Shown here: piece by piece, positions 26,354 through 34,500 of the stretch
How the letters are laid out: the number at the start of each line of letters is the position of its first letter
Position numbering within the stretch: position 1 is the first letter of the stretch
DNA from: Rhizobium mesoamericanum STM3625
GTDB lineage: Bacteria; Pseudomonadota; Alphaproteobacteria; Rhizobiales; Rhizobiaceae
Direction of reading: 5' to 3'
Assembly: GCF_000312665.1 (NCBI RefSeq)
Contig: NZ_HF536772.1
Span: 3,115,045 to 3,179,044 of the forward strand
Length of the DNA stretch: 64,000 bases
The notes under the pieces: model-generated
What the model was told of the DNA's origin: nothing
The model's database searches: none
What the model saw: only the letters and a program-made list of their open reading frames with translations
Made by a program: the position numbers and the translations under genes

Positions 26354-27556
26354 ATGAAACGCTTCCACCGTATCGAAACGGAGGCGCGCCCTTCAAAAAT
26401 GGATCGCGTCGCGGCCAGTACAAACGCACTGTTGTCGCTGATTGAGTGGCTCTCCGGCGATGAGTGCCACGCACTTGATGAGCCCGGCCTGATTTCCACC
26501 CTCGGCCGCCGTCTGCTGCTACTGGGGCTGCCCGTCGATCGCTTGACACTTCATCTCATGACGCTTCATCCGGAACTTATCGGCCGCACACTCGCCTGGG
26601 CTCCCGGCGACCCTGTCGAGATTCACGATCGCGAACACAGCGCGCGCCAGACCTTTGCCAGCAGTCCGTTGCGCAAGGTGATGGATCGCCGCGAGCTGCT
26701 CGTTGTCGGGCTGGGCGAGAGCATGCATGGGCGCTGGCAGGATATTGACATCTTTGCAGGCCGCGGGCTCGTGCAGTTGATGATCGCCCCCCTTTGCAAT
26801 GCTCACGGGCCGGTGAGTGCTGCGGCCTTCGGCACCCGGCGGCCAGGCGGCTTTACGCCTGCCGAAATCCAGGTGCTCGAGCGGATCCTACCGGCGTTGC
26901 GCAACACCTGTGAATTGCGGGTGATGCGTCAAGTCGAGCTCAGTCTGCTCGATACCTATATCGGTCCGCTGACGGCGCAGCGCATCCTTGCCGGGCGAGT
27001 CCGGCAAGGTGAGATCGAATCGATTGAGGCGGCGCTTTTGCTTTGCGATCTGCGTGGCTTCACGGAGATCTCGAACAGGCTGCCAAGCAATAGCGTCCTC
27101 GAGCTGCTCAACGCTTACTTCGACAAGGTCATTCCCGCTATCACGCGGGAAGGCGGCGAAGTTTTGAAATTCATGGGGGATGCCGTCCTTGCGTTCTTTC
27201 CTGGATATGATCCGGCTCGCAGCAGCGCTTCTGCATTGATGGCCGCCAAGAGCATTTTGCATGAGATTGATCGGTCGGAGTTCGAGGATACTGCTCTCAA
27301 TGTCGGCATTGCCCTGCACCATGGAAAAGTCAGCTACGGCAATATCGGCTCCGGCCGTCGCCTCGACTTCACCTTGATCGGCCCCGATGTGAACCTGGTC
27401 AGCCGCATCCAGACGGCGTGCGGAGACTTGCGCGTCCCGCTCTTGATGTCAGGCCGATTTCGCAAACAGGCGCGCGCCGAAGCCGTCTCGGCCGGGTGGC
27501 ACGCGCTCAAGGGGTTCTCGCAGAAGGTAGAGCTCTTCTGCTTGCTGGAATCGTGA
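26354..27556 (+). CDS. Class III adenylate cyclase
   Basis: This 400-aa soluble protein has a GAF-like N-terminal region (about residues 40-190) and a class III cyclase domain (about 215-400). The metal-binding aspartates are D232 (LLCDLRGFT) and D276 (KFMGDAV). K272 and D345 (LIGPD) are the adenine-selecting residues, and N347 and R351 are the transition-state residues. All are present, so it should make cAMP. It lies 36 bp after the MFS pump gene on the same strand, after GGAGAAACGT. Coupling to export is inference. Confidence 0.87.
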   Translation: MKRFHRIETEARPSKMDRVAASTNALLSLIEWLSGDECHALDEPGLISTLGRRLLLLGLPVDRLTLHLMTLHPELIGRTLAWAPGDPVEIHDREHSARQTFASSPLRKVMDRRELLVVGLGESMHGRWQDIDIFAGRGLVQLMIAPLCNAHGPVSAAAFGTRRPGGFTPAEIQVLERILPALRNTCELRVMRQVELSLLDTYIGPLTAQRILAGRVRQGEIESIEAALLLCDLRGFTEISNRLPSNSVLELLNAYFDKVIPAITREGGEVLKFMGDAVLAFFPGYDPARSSASALMAAKSILHEIDRSEFEDTALNVGIALHHGKVSYGNIGSGRRLDFTLIGPDVNLVSRIQTACGDLRVPLLMSGRFRKQARAEAVSAGWHALKGFSQKVELFCLLES

Positions 27557-27656
27557 GCCTTTTAGCGATTGCGCGAAAGGACCATCGCGCCGTGAAATCG
27601 GGCGCAGGCGCCGATATGTCTATGGAAAAGTGGAGGCGAATATAAACTATATAAAT

Positions 27657-27666
27657 AATAGCTATT
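27657..27666. promoter_or_regulatory. Palindrome in the AT-rich upstream region of the Rrf2 gene
   Basis: AATAGCTATT is a perfect 10-bp palindrome in an AT-rich patch about 75 bp before the Rrf2 start codon. It is a candidate operator for autoregulation, or part of the promoter. The evidence is symmetry and position only. Confidence 0.35.
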
Positions 27667-27740
27667 TGTTGTGTGTTCACGGTTTTGGCGCTATTTGCTG
27701 AATAATAGGGATGGAGTACTGGGGGCGTAAGGCAACAGAA

Positions 27741-28205
27741 ATGCTGACAAAAAAAGGAAAGTATGGTTTGAAGGCGCTGGTTGACCTTGCGCGGCTTGCG
27801 CCCGGTGAAACCGCCTTCATCAACGACGTTGCTTCGCGCAACAACATTCCAAAGAAATTCCTCGATACAATTCTCTTGGAATTGCGAAATGTCGGCATTC
27901 TTCGTTCGAAGAAGGGCCCGGGTGGCGGTTATTCATTGTCGCGCCCGGCATCTGAAATACGGATCGGCCATGTCATCCGTACGCTTGATGGTCCTTTGGC
28001 GCCTATCCGTTGTGCCAGCCGTACGGCTTTTGAGGCTTGCGATGACTGTTCCGATCCCGAAAACTGTCAGGTGAGACGCTCCATGACCGAGGTCCGGGAC
28101 GCGATTGCCGACATTCTCGACAACATGACGCTCGAGCAATTCGTCGCATCCGGCAACAAGCTGGACGATCCCGACGAGGAAACGGCTCTCTCGGTCGCTA
28201 ATTGA
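27741..28205 (+). CDS. Rrf2 family transcriptional regulator, cysteine-rich
   Basis: This 154-aa regulator starts at MLTKKGKYGLKALVDLA, a standard Rrf2 N-terminus; an earlier ATG in frame adds 10 residues. The wing GGGYSLSRP is present. Four cysteines, C91, C100, C103 and C109, lie in the region where IscR/NsrR/RirA bind a [2Fe-2S] cluster, though the spacing (C-x8-C-x2-C-x5-C) differs from those. It may sense iron-sulfur, redox or cysteine status. It is tail to tail with an SfnB-like gene linked to sulfur scavenging, so a sulfur role is plausible (inference). Confidence 0.88.
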   Translation: MLTKKGKYGLKALVDLARLAPGETAFINDVASRNNIPKKFLDTILLELRNVGILRSKKGPGGGYSLSRPASEIRIGHVIRTLDGPLAPIRCASRTAFEACDDCSDPENCQVRRSMTEVRDAIADILDNMTLEQFVASGNKLDDPDEETALSVAN

Positions 28206-28208
28206 GCG

Positions 28209-29321
28209 TCAGCCGCCGAAATAGTGTGCTGCCGCCGCTCGGTAGAGATCGTCAACGGCCGCATCATTCGCACGAATGCGTGCGTTTCTCCAATGTCGGT
28301 CGAGATTCCGGCCGATACTTGTCGCTTCGCTTCCCGAAAGCTCGAAAAGTGCGTTGGCGACTTCCAGAGCCGTCCGGCTTGCGGTGATCTTGGCGGTGGA
28401 AGCAGAGAAGAACGCGGCATTGATCGTGCCCGTAGACGGGCCGACCTGGGAAAAATCGAGCTTGACGCCGGCACTTTCTACGAGCGCGGCAGTCGCTTGC
28501 ACGGAGAAGGCAAGCTTGCCTATACCGGCTGAGCGCGGCAACTCCCGAAGATTGGCGAGAGCGGCACGGGCAATGCCGAGGTCTGTGCCCGCATGGAGCA
28601 GGGCAGCCAGGGCCGAGGACGTTGTGTGACGTTGCGGTTCACCGTCGTTTGCGGCTTTTGCGTCGCCGGTGACGCCCTGTGCGACCGCTGTCCCGGCACC
28701 GTTCGTCCTCTGCCCGAAACCATCCCAGTCATCGATGATTTGCAGGCCTTCGCTGTTGCGGGCAAGATAGAAGCGAACCCGCTCGCTCTCGGCATCGATT
28801 GCGTCGGCCACGATCCAATCGGCGAAAAGGAGGCCAGGGGACCGAAAGCTTCGCCCCTTCAATTCATAGGCGACACCAAGTGGACTGGCAGCTCCCACGG
28901 TGCCGAAGGCCGTCGCCGTGAAGTGATCGCCGTCGAGCGCACGAGCGAAGAGCAAATCTCTTCGCTCTTCGCTTGGGTCGTACCGGAGCTGCTCGAGTAC
29001 GGCGAAATGATGCTCAAGGCACTCGGCAATCGAAGAATCGCCTTCAGCGATGATGGCGACGATCTCGCCGAGAAGAGCGTTGGCTATATCCAGCCCCTCG
29101 TTCTCCTGTGGAATTGTGATCGCTGTTAGTCCCGACTGAAAAAGAGCGTCGAGTTCCGCGCGAGGAAAGACCCGATTGATATCTCGCTCGCTGGCCTGTA
29201 GCGCGAAGTTCGCCGCAAGGCGGCGTGCGGTCGCTATCGCCTCTTCCTCGCTTTCTATACGGTGTGCGGTGGGTCTTGCCCGGTCATGAAACCGCGATAC
29301 GGTTCCCATCACTCCTCCCAT
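28209..29321 (-). CDS. SfnB-like acyl-CoA dehydrogenase-fold oxidoreductase
   Basis: This 370-aa flavoprotein-like enzyme has the acyl-CoA dehydrogenase fold. Its opening (TAHRIESEEEAIATARRLA, then ITIPQENEGLDIANALLGEI) matches the SfnB/DszC-like group. Those proteins use reduced flavin to oxidise organosulfur compounds when sulfate is scarce. The C-terminal helices include GRNLDRHWRNAR, the conserved RHxRNARxH-like element. Whether it starts at the first Met or at Met5 is open. It overlaps nothing, and its stop is 3 bp from the convergent Rrf2 stop. Confidence 0.75.
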   Translation of the reverse strand: MGGVMGTVSRFHDRARPTAHRIESEEEAIATARRLAANFALQASERDINRVFPRAELDALFQSGLTAITIPQENEGLDIANALLGEIVAIIAEGDSSIAECLEHHFAVLEQLRYDPSEERRDLLFARALDGDHFTATAFGTVGAASPLGVAYELKGRSFRSPGLLFADWIVADAIDAESERVRFYLARNSEGLQIIDDWDGFGQRTNGAGTAVAQGVTGDAKAANDGEPQRHTTSSALAALLHAGTDLGIARAALANLRELPRSAGIGKLAFSVQATAALVESAGVKLDFSQVGPSTGTINAAFFSASTAKITASRTALEVANALFELSGSEATSIGRNLDRHWRNARIRANDAAVDDLYRAAAAHYFGG

Positions 29322-29469
29322 CAGTTGCGCCTCTAGGATTGATGGAATGCAGGTGCAATGATAAGGCGCGTTTTTCTATAAATGCACGAGCGATTGAATT
29401 TTATTGTCGTTTGATTGCGCGAATGCGAAGCACGGGTGATGCTTCGATGCCTGCAATGAAAGGTTCAAC

Positions 29470-30207
29470 ATGCCTTGGACGGTCCGTGAGCGGCTGAAAC
29501 TGGATCCCGGCGATATTCCGATCTATGCCATCGGCGACATTCACGGCAGACTCGACCTGCTGCAGAGGGCAGAGCAGGCGATCATCGACGATGCTGCCGT
29601 GATCCCGGGGCGCAAGCTGATCATCACGCTTGGCGACTACATTGATCGCGGGCCGTCATCGGCACAGGTGATTTCGCACCTGATGGCGTTGCCGCCCGAT
29701 AATTTCGACCGTATCTGTCTGACCGGTAACCATGAAACCACGATGCTCGACTACCTTGATGGTCTGGTTTCCTTCTCGGATTGGATGCGAATGGGGTCCG
29801 ATGCGCTCCTGCGCTCCTACGGGCTCGATCCGGAGCAGCTGCCGCTGGTCTTTCCGAACTCCGCCAAGCTCGATAACTTCGTCAAGCAGTCGATACCGAA
29901 ATCGCATGTGGATTTTCTGCGTTCCCTGCCGATCTTCGTCGATACCCCGAATGTGCTGTTTGTGCACGCGGGCATCGATCCAATGCTGCCGATCGATGCG
30001 CAAAGCGACGAGGACCTCGTTTTCATCCGTCATCGCTTTTTCGAAAGCCGTAAGCCGCTACCGAAAGTGATTGTTCACGGCCACACGCCGAATGAGGAGC
30101 CGGAGGTTCTGCCAATGAGGCTCAATCTCGATACTGGCGCCTTCCATAGCGGCAAACTCACCGTTGCCAGGCTATGGAAGGGGCGGGTGTATCTATTCCA
30201 GACCTGA
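29470..30207 (+). CDS. PPP-family serine/threonine protein phosphatase
   Basis: This 245-aa metallophosphoesterase has the three PPP signature blocks GDIHGRLD (22-29), GDYIDRG (55-61) and GNHET (86-90), plus a late VHGHTP. All metal-binding residues appear intact. The bacterial relatives (PrpA-like) remove phosphate from protein Ser/Thr or act on small molecules. Its stop abuts the stop of exoP on the other strand. A role in exopolysaccharide control is possible but unsupported. Confidence 0.88.
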   Translation: MPWTVRERLKLDPGDIPIYAIGDIHGRLDLLQRAEQAIIDDAAVIPGRKLIITLGDYIDRGPSSAQVISHLMALPPDNFDRICLTGNHETTMLDYLDGLVSFSDWMRMGSDALLRSYGLDPEQLPLVFPNSAKLDNFVKQSIPKSHVDFLRSLPIFVDTPNVLFVHAGIDPMLPIDAQSDEDLVFIRHRFFESRKPLPKVIVHGHTPNEEPEVLPMRLNLDTGAFHSGKLTVARLWKGRVYLFQT

Positions 30208-32565
30208 TCAGGCGCCGGCTTCCGTCGGCTCCCGCTTCTTCGACGTCTCTTCGGTGTAGTAGCTCACGTATTTGTGCCGGTAGCGTTCGGTGCCGCCGAA
30301 GTTAGTGAACTTGCCGAGTTCGGTCATGTCCGTCTTGTTGAGGATCACACCCAGAATCTTGGACTTAATCTGCGGCTCGGCGTTCAGAAGGTCACGCACG
30401 ACGCTCGTTGGTGTTGCGCCCCATTCGGTTACGAATAGGAAGCCGTCGACCTGCGGGGCGAATGCCTTGGCGTCGATAACCGGCCCGAGGGGCGCGAGGT
30501 CGACAACGATGTAGTCGAACATCTTGCGTGCATTTTCCATCAGATTGAACATGCCTTGCGAAGCAAGCAGTTCGCTGGTGTGCATGAGGTGATCGTTGGG
30601 CAGAACCGGCAGGATTGCCAGCTTCGTTGTCGGATCAACCTTGACGGCGCTTGCCCAGGGAACCTCGCCAAGGACGGCTTCGACAAGCCCCTGCTGCGGA
30701 GGGGTCCTCAGCATGCGGGTCAGGCCTGGGTTGCGAAGATCGGCGTCGATCAGCAGTGTCCGCTTGCCGCTGGAGGCAAGAAGGGCTGCGAAGTTGGCAG
30801 CTGTAGTTGACTTGCCTTCTCCTGGCATCGCCGAAACAACGCCAATGACGCGGTCCGATTTGCCCTGGAACATAACGTCGCTCGCAAGCTTCGCGTTGCG
30901 CAGGGTCTCGGCAAAGACCGACCGCGGCGCTTCCAGCACAATGCGCATGATCCGTTCGAACGTTGCGCCTGAATCGGCAGCCGCTTCGGCCGGGTCAACT
31001 GGTGGGTTGGGGCGGGGCCGGAATATCTTGCTCTCCCGGGGTGCCTTGCCGATGAGCGGCAGGTAGCCGAGGAATTTGAGTCCAAGAATCGTCCTGACAT
31101 CGCCCTCAACGCGGAAGAAACGCTCGCGGAACTCCTGGAATGCCGTGAGCGCGCCGCCGGCCATCAGGCCGAGGACGATGGCGAGGCCGAGAGTCATTGT
31201 CTTTTTCGGGCTGGACGGCGAAACCGGCACGCCTGCCTCAGAGATCACACGAGCCTTGGCAATCGGGAAGGATTGCTGCTGCGAGGCTTCTTCGTACTTG
31301 CCGAGATAGGACTCGTAGAGTGTCTTCAAGGCCGTTGCTCGCTGCTCGAGATCGTTGAGCTGGACGAGCGATTTGTCGGCTTCCGAATTCTTGCCGGTCA
31401 GATGTTCGATGTTCTGGCGAAGGGAGGCTTCCCGCGAACGGGCAACCTCGAACTCATTGCGGTAGCTGGAGGTGAGCTGCTGCAGTTCCTGATAGATCTG
31501 CCGGGTCAGATCCTGCTTTTCGGCGCGTAGCGCAACGGCTTGCGGGTGGTTCTCGCCAAAGTTTGCGGTGACCTCCTGTTCGCGTTTGTTCACCGAGACA
31601 TAGCGGGTGCGCAGGTCCTGGATCACCGTGTTGTCCGTCTGGCCCGACGAGATTGCCGCGTTATTGACGGCACTCTCTGGACCGAGGTCGACGATCGACT
31701 TGAACTGGCTGTAGCGGGCCGAAGCGCTGGCGCTGTCGGCTTGTGCTACGATTAGCTGCTTGTTCAAATCGGCAAGCTGCTGTTCCGACATCAGCTCACC
31801 ATTGGCCGATGTCAGGCCATTCTCGGCCTTGAACTTCGCGACATCGAGTGCTGCCTGCTGCGACCGTTCGCGAAGATCCGCGAGGCGCTGCTGCAACCAC
31901 ACAGAGGCGCTTTCCGTCGCGTCGAAGTTGGCGTTCAACTGATCATTGAGGTAGGCAGTGGCGTATGCCTTGGTAATCCGTTGCGCGAGCACCTTGTCGG
32001 TTGAGCGGAAGGAAACTGCGAGAACGGAGCTGCGATTAACCCGCGATACCGCCACGGCCTCCTGCAGCAAGGCGGCTGCTTTCTGACGGCGACCGTTGCG
32101 CGCATCGTCTTCAGTTGCCGGCGGACCGCCGGGTGCCAAAGCGCTGACGATCAGCTTCACGCCGGACTTGATTAGCTCGACCGGCGACTGTGAAGGGTCA
32201 AGAAGTGTCGCATTGTCCTGCAGTTTCTCGGCATCGACCACGCGAAGCGCAAGTTGGTTCGATTTCAGGATTTCGACGGCGCTGGCAATCTGCATGTCGA
32301 CCTGTTGCGAGCTTGCGACCGGCGTCGGATCCTGCGCGTATTTCGCGATGTCGTCGTCGAGGAGGATCTGCGTCATCGACGTATATTGCGGCGTCGCGAA
32401 GAGCAAATAGACGATGGCAAGCGTCGCGGTTGCCGCAACGCAGAGCGCGATCGATCCGGAGCGGCGAATAAGAATAGCAATCAGGCGATCGATGTCGATG
32501 AAGGAGTCGGAATCGTCGGCCGCTTTGGGCAGAGTGCTGTGCAAGGTCAGGTTCCGTTGGTTCAT
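30208..32565 (-). CDS. exoP: ExoP-like polysaccharide co-polymerase / tyrosine autokinase
   Basis: This 785-aa inner-membrane protein combines a Wzz-type chain-length domain (TM1 about 34-55, long periplasmic coiled coil, TM2 about 445-470 after a Pro-rich PVSPSSPKK) with a cytoplasmic BY-kinase. The kinase has Walker A AMPGEGKSTTAAN, Walker A' LLIDADLRNPG and Walker B-like YIVVDLAPLG. A C-terminal tyrosine cluster (YRHKYVSYYTEE) is the likely autophosphorylation site. S. meliloti ExoP, which sets succinoglycan size, has nearly the same length. It is the last gene of the exoH-to-exoP operon, 4 bp after exoO. Confidence 0.93.
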   Translation of the reverse strand: MNQRNLTLHSTLPKAADDSDSFIDIDRLIAILIRRSGSIALCVAATATLAIVYLLFATPQYTSMTQILLDDDIAKYAQDPTPVASSQQVDMQIASAVEILKSNQLALRVVDAEKLQDNATLLDPSQSPVELIKSGVKLIVSALAPGGPPATEDDARNGRRQKAAALLQEAVAVSRVNRSSVLAVSFRSTDKVLAQRITKAYATAYLNDQLNANFDATESASVWLQQRLADLRERSQQAALDVAKFKAENGLTSANGELMSEQQLADLNKQLIVAQADSASASARYSQFKSIVDLGPESAVNNAAISSGQTDNTVIQDLRTRYVSVNKREQEVTANFGENHPQAVALRAEKQDLTRQIYQELQQLTSSYRNEFEVARSREASLRQNIEHLTGKNSEADKSLVQLNDLEQRATALKTLYESYLGKYEEASQQQSFPIAKARVISEAGVPVSPSSPKKTMTLGLAIVLGLMAGGALTAFQEFRERFFRVEGDVRTILGLKFLGYLPLIGKAPRESKIFRPRPNPPVDPAEAAADSGATFERIMRIVLEAPRSVFAETLRNAKLASDVMFQGKSDRVIGVVSAMPGEGKSTTAANFAALLASSGKRTLLIDADLRNPGLTRMLRTPPQQGLVEAVLGEVPWASAVKVDPTTKLAILPVLPNDHLMHTSELLASQGMFNLMENARKMFDYIVVDLAPLGPVIDAKAFAPQVDGFLFVTEWGATPTSVVRDLLNAEPQIKSKILGVILNKTDMTELGKFTNFGGTERYRHKYVSYYTEETSKKREPTEAGA

Positions 32566-32569
32566 GGCT

Positions 32570-33577
32570 CTATCCTTTGCGGGAGCGGGTCACGCCATCG
32601 ATGGCTGTCAGGCCGGTCCGGGGGCTTACCAAGTGGCGAAGCCGCGCGAGTGCGCGATGGATCCGAATGGCGATCGGCATCTTGAGATGCGCCACCGCCG
32701 ACGGGTTGCTCCAGGCCGTCGTGATCGCTCCGGAGATCGACCGGTCTTTGATGTTCTGTACGAGGATGAGGAATGCGCGGCCTCGGCGGAGGCTTTGTTC
32801 GCGAAACTCCTGTGCGGCCGCCGCCTCCGCATCCAGCGTGTGATCTCGAAGGAAAGCCTTATCGCCTTCGATCATGGCATCGATGTGGTGAAGGGCGAGA
32901 ACGCGCGAAATCGATCCGTCGCGGATCTGATAGTCGTAGCCGGGAATTGGCTCGATCACGCAGCGTCCACCAAGCGCTATGGCCGAGGCGAGGAACAGAT
33001 AGTCCTCGCCGACTTTGAGGGCCTCGTTGAAGCGTAGTCCTTGCTGTTCGATGAAGGCGCGCTGAAAGATTGGCTTAAGATAACCAAAGTTATGCGTTGT
33101 CTGAAACAGGGCATTCGATCGTATGAAGACCGGAAGCGTCAGTTCCGGTGTCTCGGCCAGTGATTGCTCGGTAAACATTGTTTCCGGCGGCGTGCCGTCG
33201 GCACGAATGACACGGAGATTGTCAACGGCAATCTGAGCCTCAGCCTTCTCGGCGCGCTCGATCATACGTCGCAGTCGATCCGGCTCGACGGTGTCGTCGG
33301 AATCGAGAACGGCAAGCCAACGGCCGTTCGAAGCCGACAGGGCCGCGTTACGCGCTGCCGCAGGCCCGCCGTTGCGGGCGAGCGCCAGCAACTTGACGTT
33401 TCTGTCGGCGTAGCGCTCAGCAATGGTTCTCGTCTCGTCCGTAGAACAGTCGTCGGCGACGATCACCTCGACCGAGACGCCTCTTTGGGCGAGCGCGCTG
33501 TCGATCGCCTTGGCGAGCGTTTCCGCCGCATTATAGGCGGCGACGATGAAGCTGACGTCGGGCTGGGTTTTCGTCAT
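32570..33577 (-). CDS. exoO: Family 2 glycosyltransferase, ExoO-like
   Basis: This 335-aa GT2 enzyme opens with VSFIVAAYNAAETLAKAIDSAL and VIVADDCSTDETR; LAVLDSDDTVEPDRL carries the DxD-type nucleotide-sugar/metal site. By position (between exoM and exoP) it corresponds to ExoO, which adds a glucose during assembly of the succinoglycan octasaccharide. Its ATG overlaps the exoM stop by 4 bp (ATGA), so translation is coupled. The S. meliloti exoN gene that sits between exoO and exoP is absent here. Confidence 0.85.
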   Translation of the reverse strand: MTKTQPDVSFIVAAYNAAETLAKAIDSALAQRGVSVEVIVADDCSTDETRTIAERYADRNVKLLALARNGGPAAARNAALSASNGRWLAVLDSDDTVEPDRLRRMIERAEKAEAQIAVDNLRVIRADGTPPETMFTEQSLAETPELTLPVFIRSNALFQTTHNFGYLKPIFQRAFIEQQGLRFNEALKVGEDYLFLASAIALGGRCVIEPIPGYDYQIRDGSISRVLALHHIDAMIEGDKAFLRDHTLDAEAAAAQEFREQSLRRGRAFLILVQNIKDRSISGAITTAWSNPSAVAHLKMPIAIRIHRALARLRHLVSPRTGLTAIDGVTRSRKG

Positions 33578-34500
33578 GCGGCCTCCGCCGTTCCATACTG
33601 ACGAATTTCACGTACGCCCAGCAGGCCGCTGACCACGCCGGTATGCATGAGGCCACGAAGGCCGTAGCGATACCGAGGAATCGGGGAAAAGATGCAGGCA
33701 AGCGCCGCGGCATAGCAGAAGAGAGCTTTGGCGCCGGCAAGGCCGATCTGCTTTAGCCGCCGCAAGCCGGTGTTCTTTTCCTGCAGCAGCCGCCCATGTG
33801 TCTGGCCGAAGCGGAAGCGGCGCTTGGCGAGCCAGGATAGGCCAGCGCGGCTTTCGGTCACCGGTTCATAAACATAGGCCTCCGGCGCAAAGGCAATACC
33901 GCCGCCATCGGCATGCATGTGGCTGAAAAATTCAGTGTCCTCGCCGCCAGTGCGTCCGAGGGCCAGGTTGAAGCGGCGCCCGGCCACATGGGGCGAATCG
34001 AGCCGAAGAAGGACGTTGCAGGTATAGCCGGTGCGGATTTCGCCGCCGACCCAGACGGGCAGGGTAGAATGGAAGTCGCCCTCGCGCATCCAATTCGGCG
34101 CCGTGGAGGAATAAACGCTGCGGACAGGGCCAAGGACGGCATCGGCCTTGGTCTTGCCGGCAACAGCAAGCAATTCCACCAGCCATTCTTCGCTGGCGTC
34201 CTCATCATCGTCGATGAAGGCGAGGAAGTCGCCGGTCGCATTGTCCAGGCATGCATTGCGGGCAATCGAGATGTTTGAGGCCGGGCAGTGCACATAGGCA
34301 ATTTCATGCGGAATGGTCGGGCGAAGCGCATCGATCCGTTCCTTTGCACTCGGAACCTTGTCGTTGTCGGCCACAATGATCCGCAGCGTTGCCCCATTGG
34401 GCACGGCGAGGACCGCAAGCGAAAGCAGCGCTTCGTCGAGCGAAGCGCGGCGATATGTGCAAACGCCGATGTCAATCTGCATGGGTTTCACATCGTTCAT
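33574..34500 (-). CDS. exoM: Family 2 glycosyltransferase, ExoM-like
   Basis: This 308-aa GT2 enzyme has DIGVCTYRRASLDEALLSL at the start, and FIDDDEDASEEWL provides the acidic DDD site. The C-terminal part includes hydrophobic helices (AKALFCYAAALACIF). In S. meliloti ExoM adds the fourth sugar, a glucose. The start is the ATG at 34500, which overlaps the exoA stop as ATGA and gives the length expected for ExoM; a frame extending to 34557 is open but unlikely. It is part of the coupled exoLA-exoM-exoO series. Confidence 0.87.
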   Translation of the reverse strand: MNDVKPMQIDIGVCTYRRASLDEALLSLAVLAVPNGATLRIIVADNDKVPSAKERIDALRPTIPHEIAYVHCPASNISIARNACLDNATGDFLAFIDDDEDASEEWLVELLAVAGKTKADAVLGPVRSVYSSTAPNWMREGDFHSTLPVWVGGEIRTGYTCNVLLRLDSPHVAGRRFNLALGRTGGEDTEFFSHMHADGGGIAFAPEAYVYEPVTESRAGLSWLAKRRFRFGQTHGRLLQEKNTGLRRLKQIGLAGAKALFCYAAALACIFSPIPRYRYGLRGLMHTGVVSGLLGVREIRQYGTAEAA

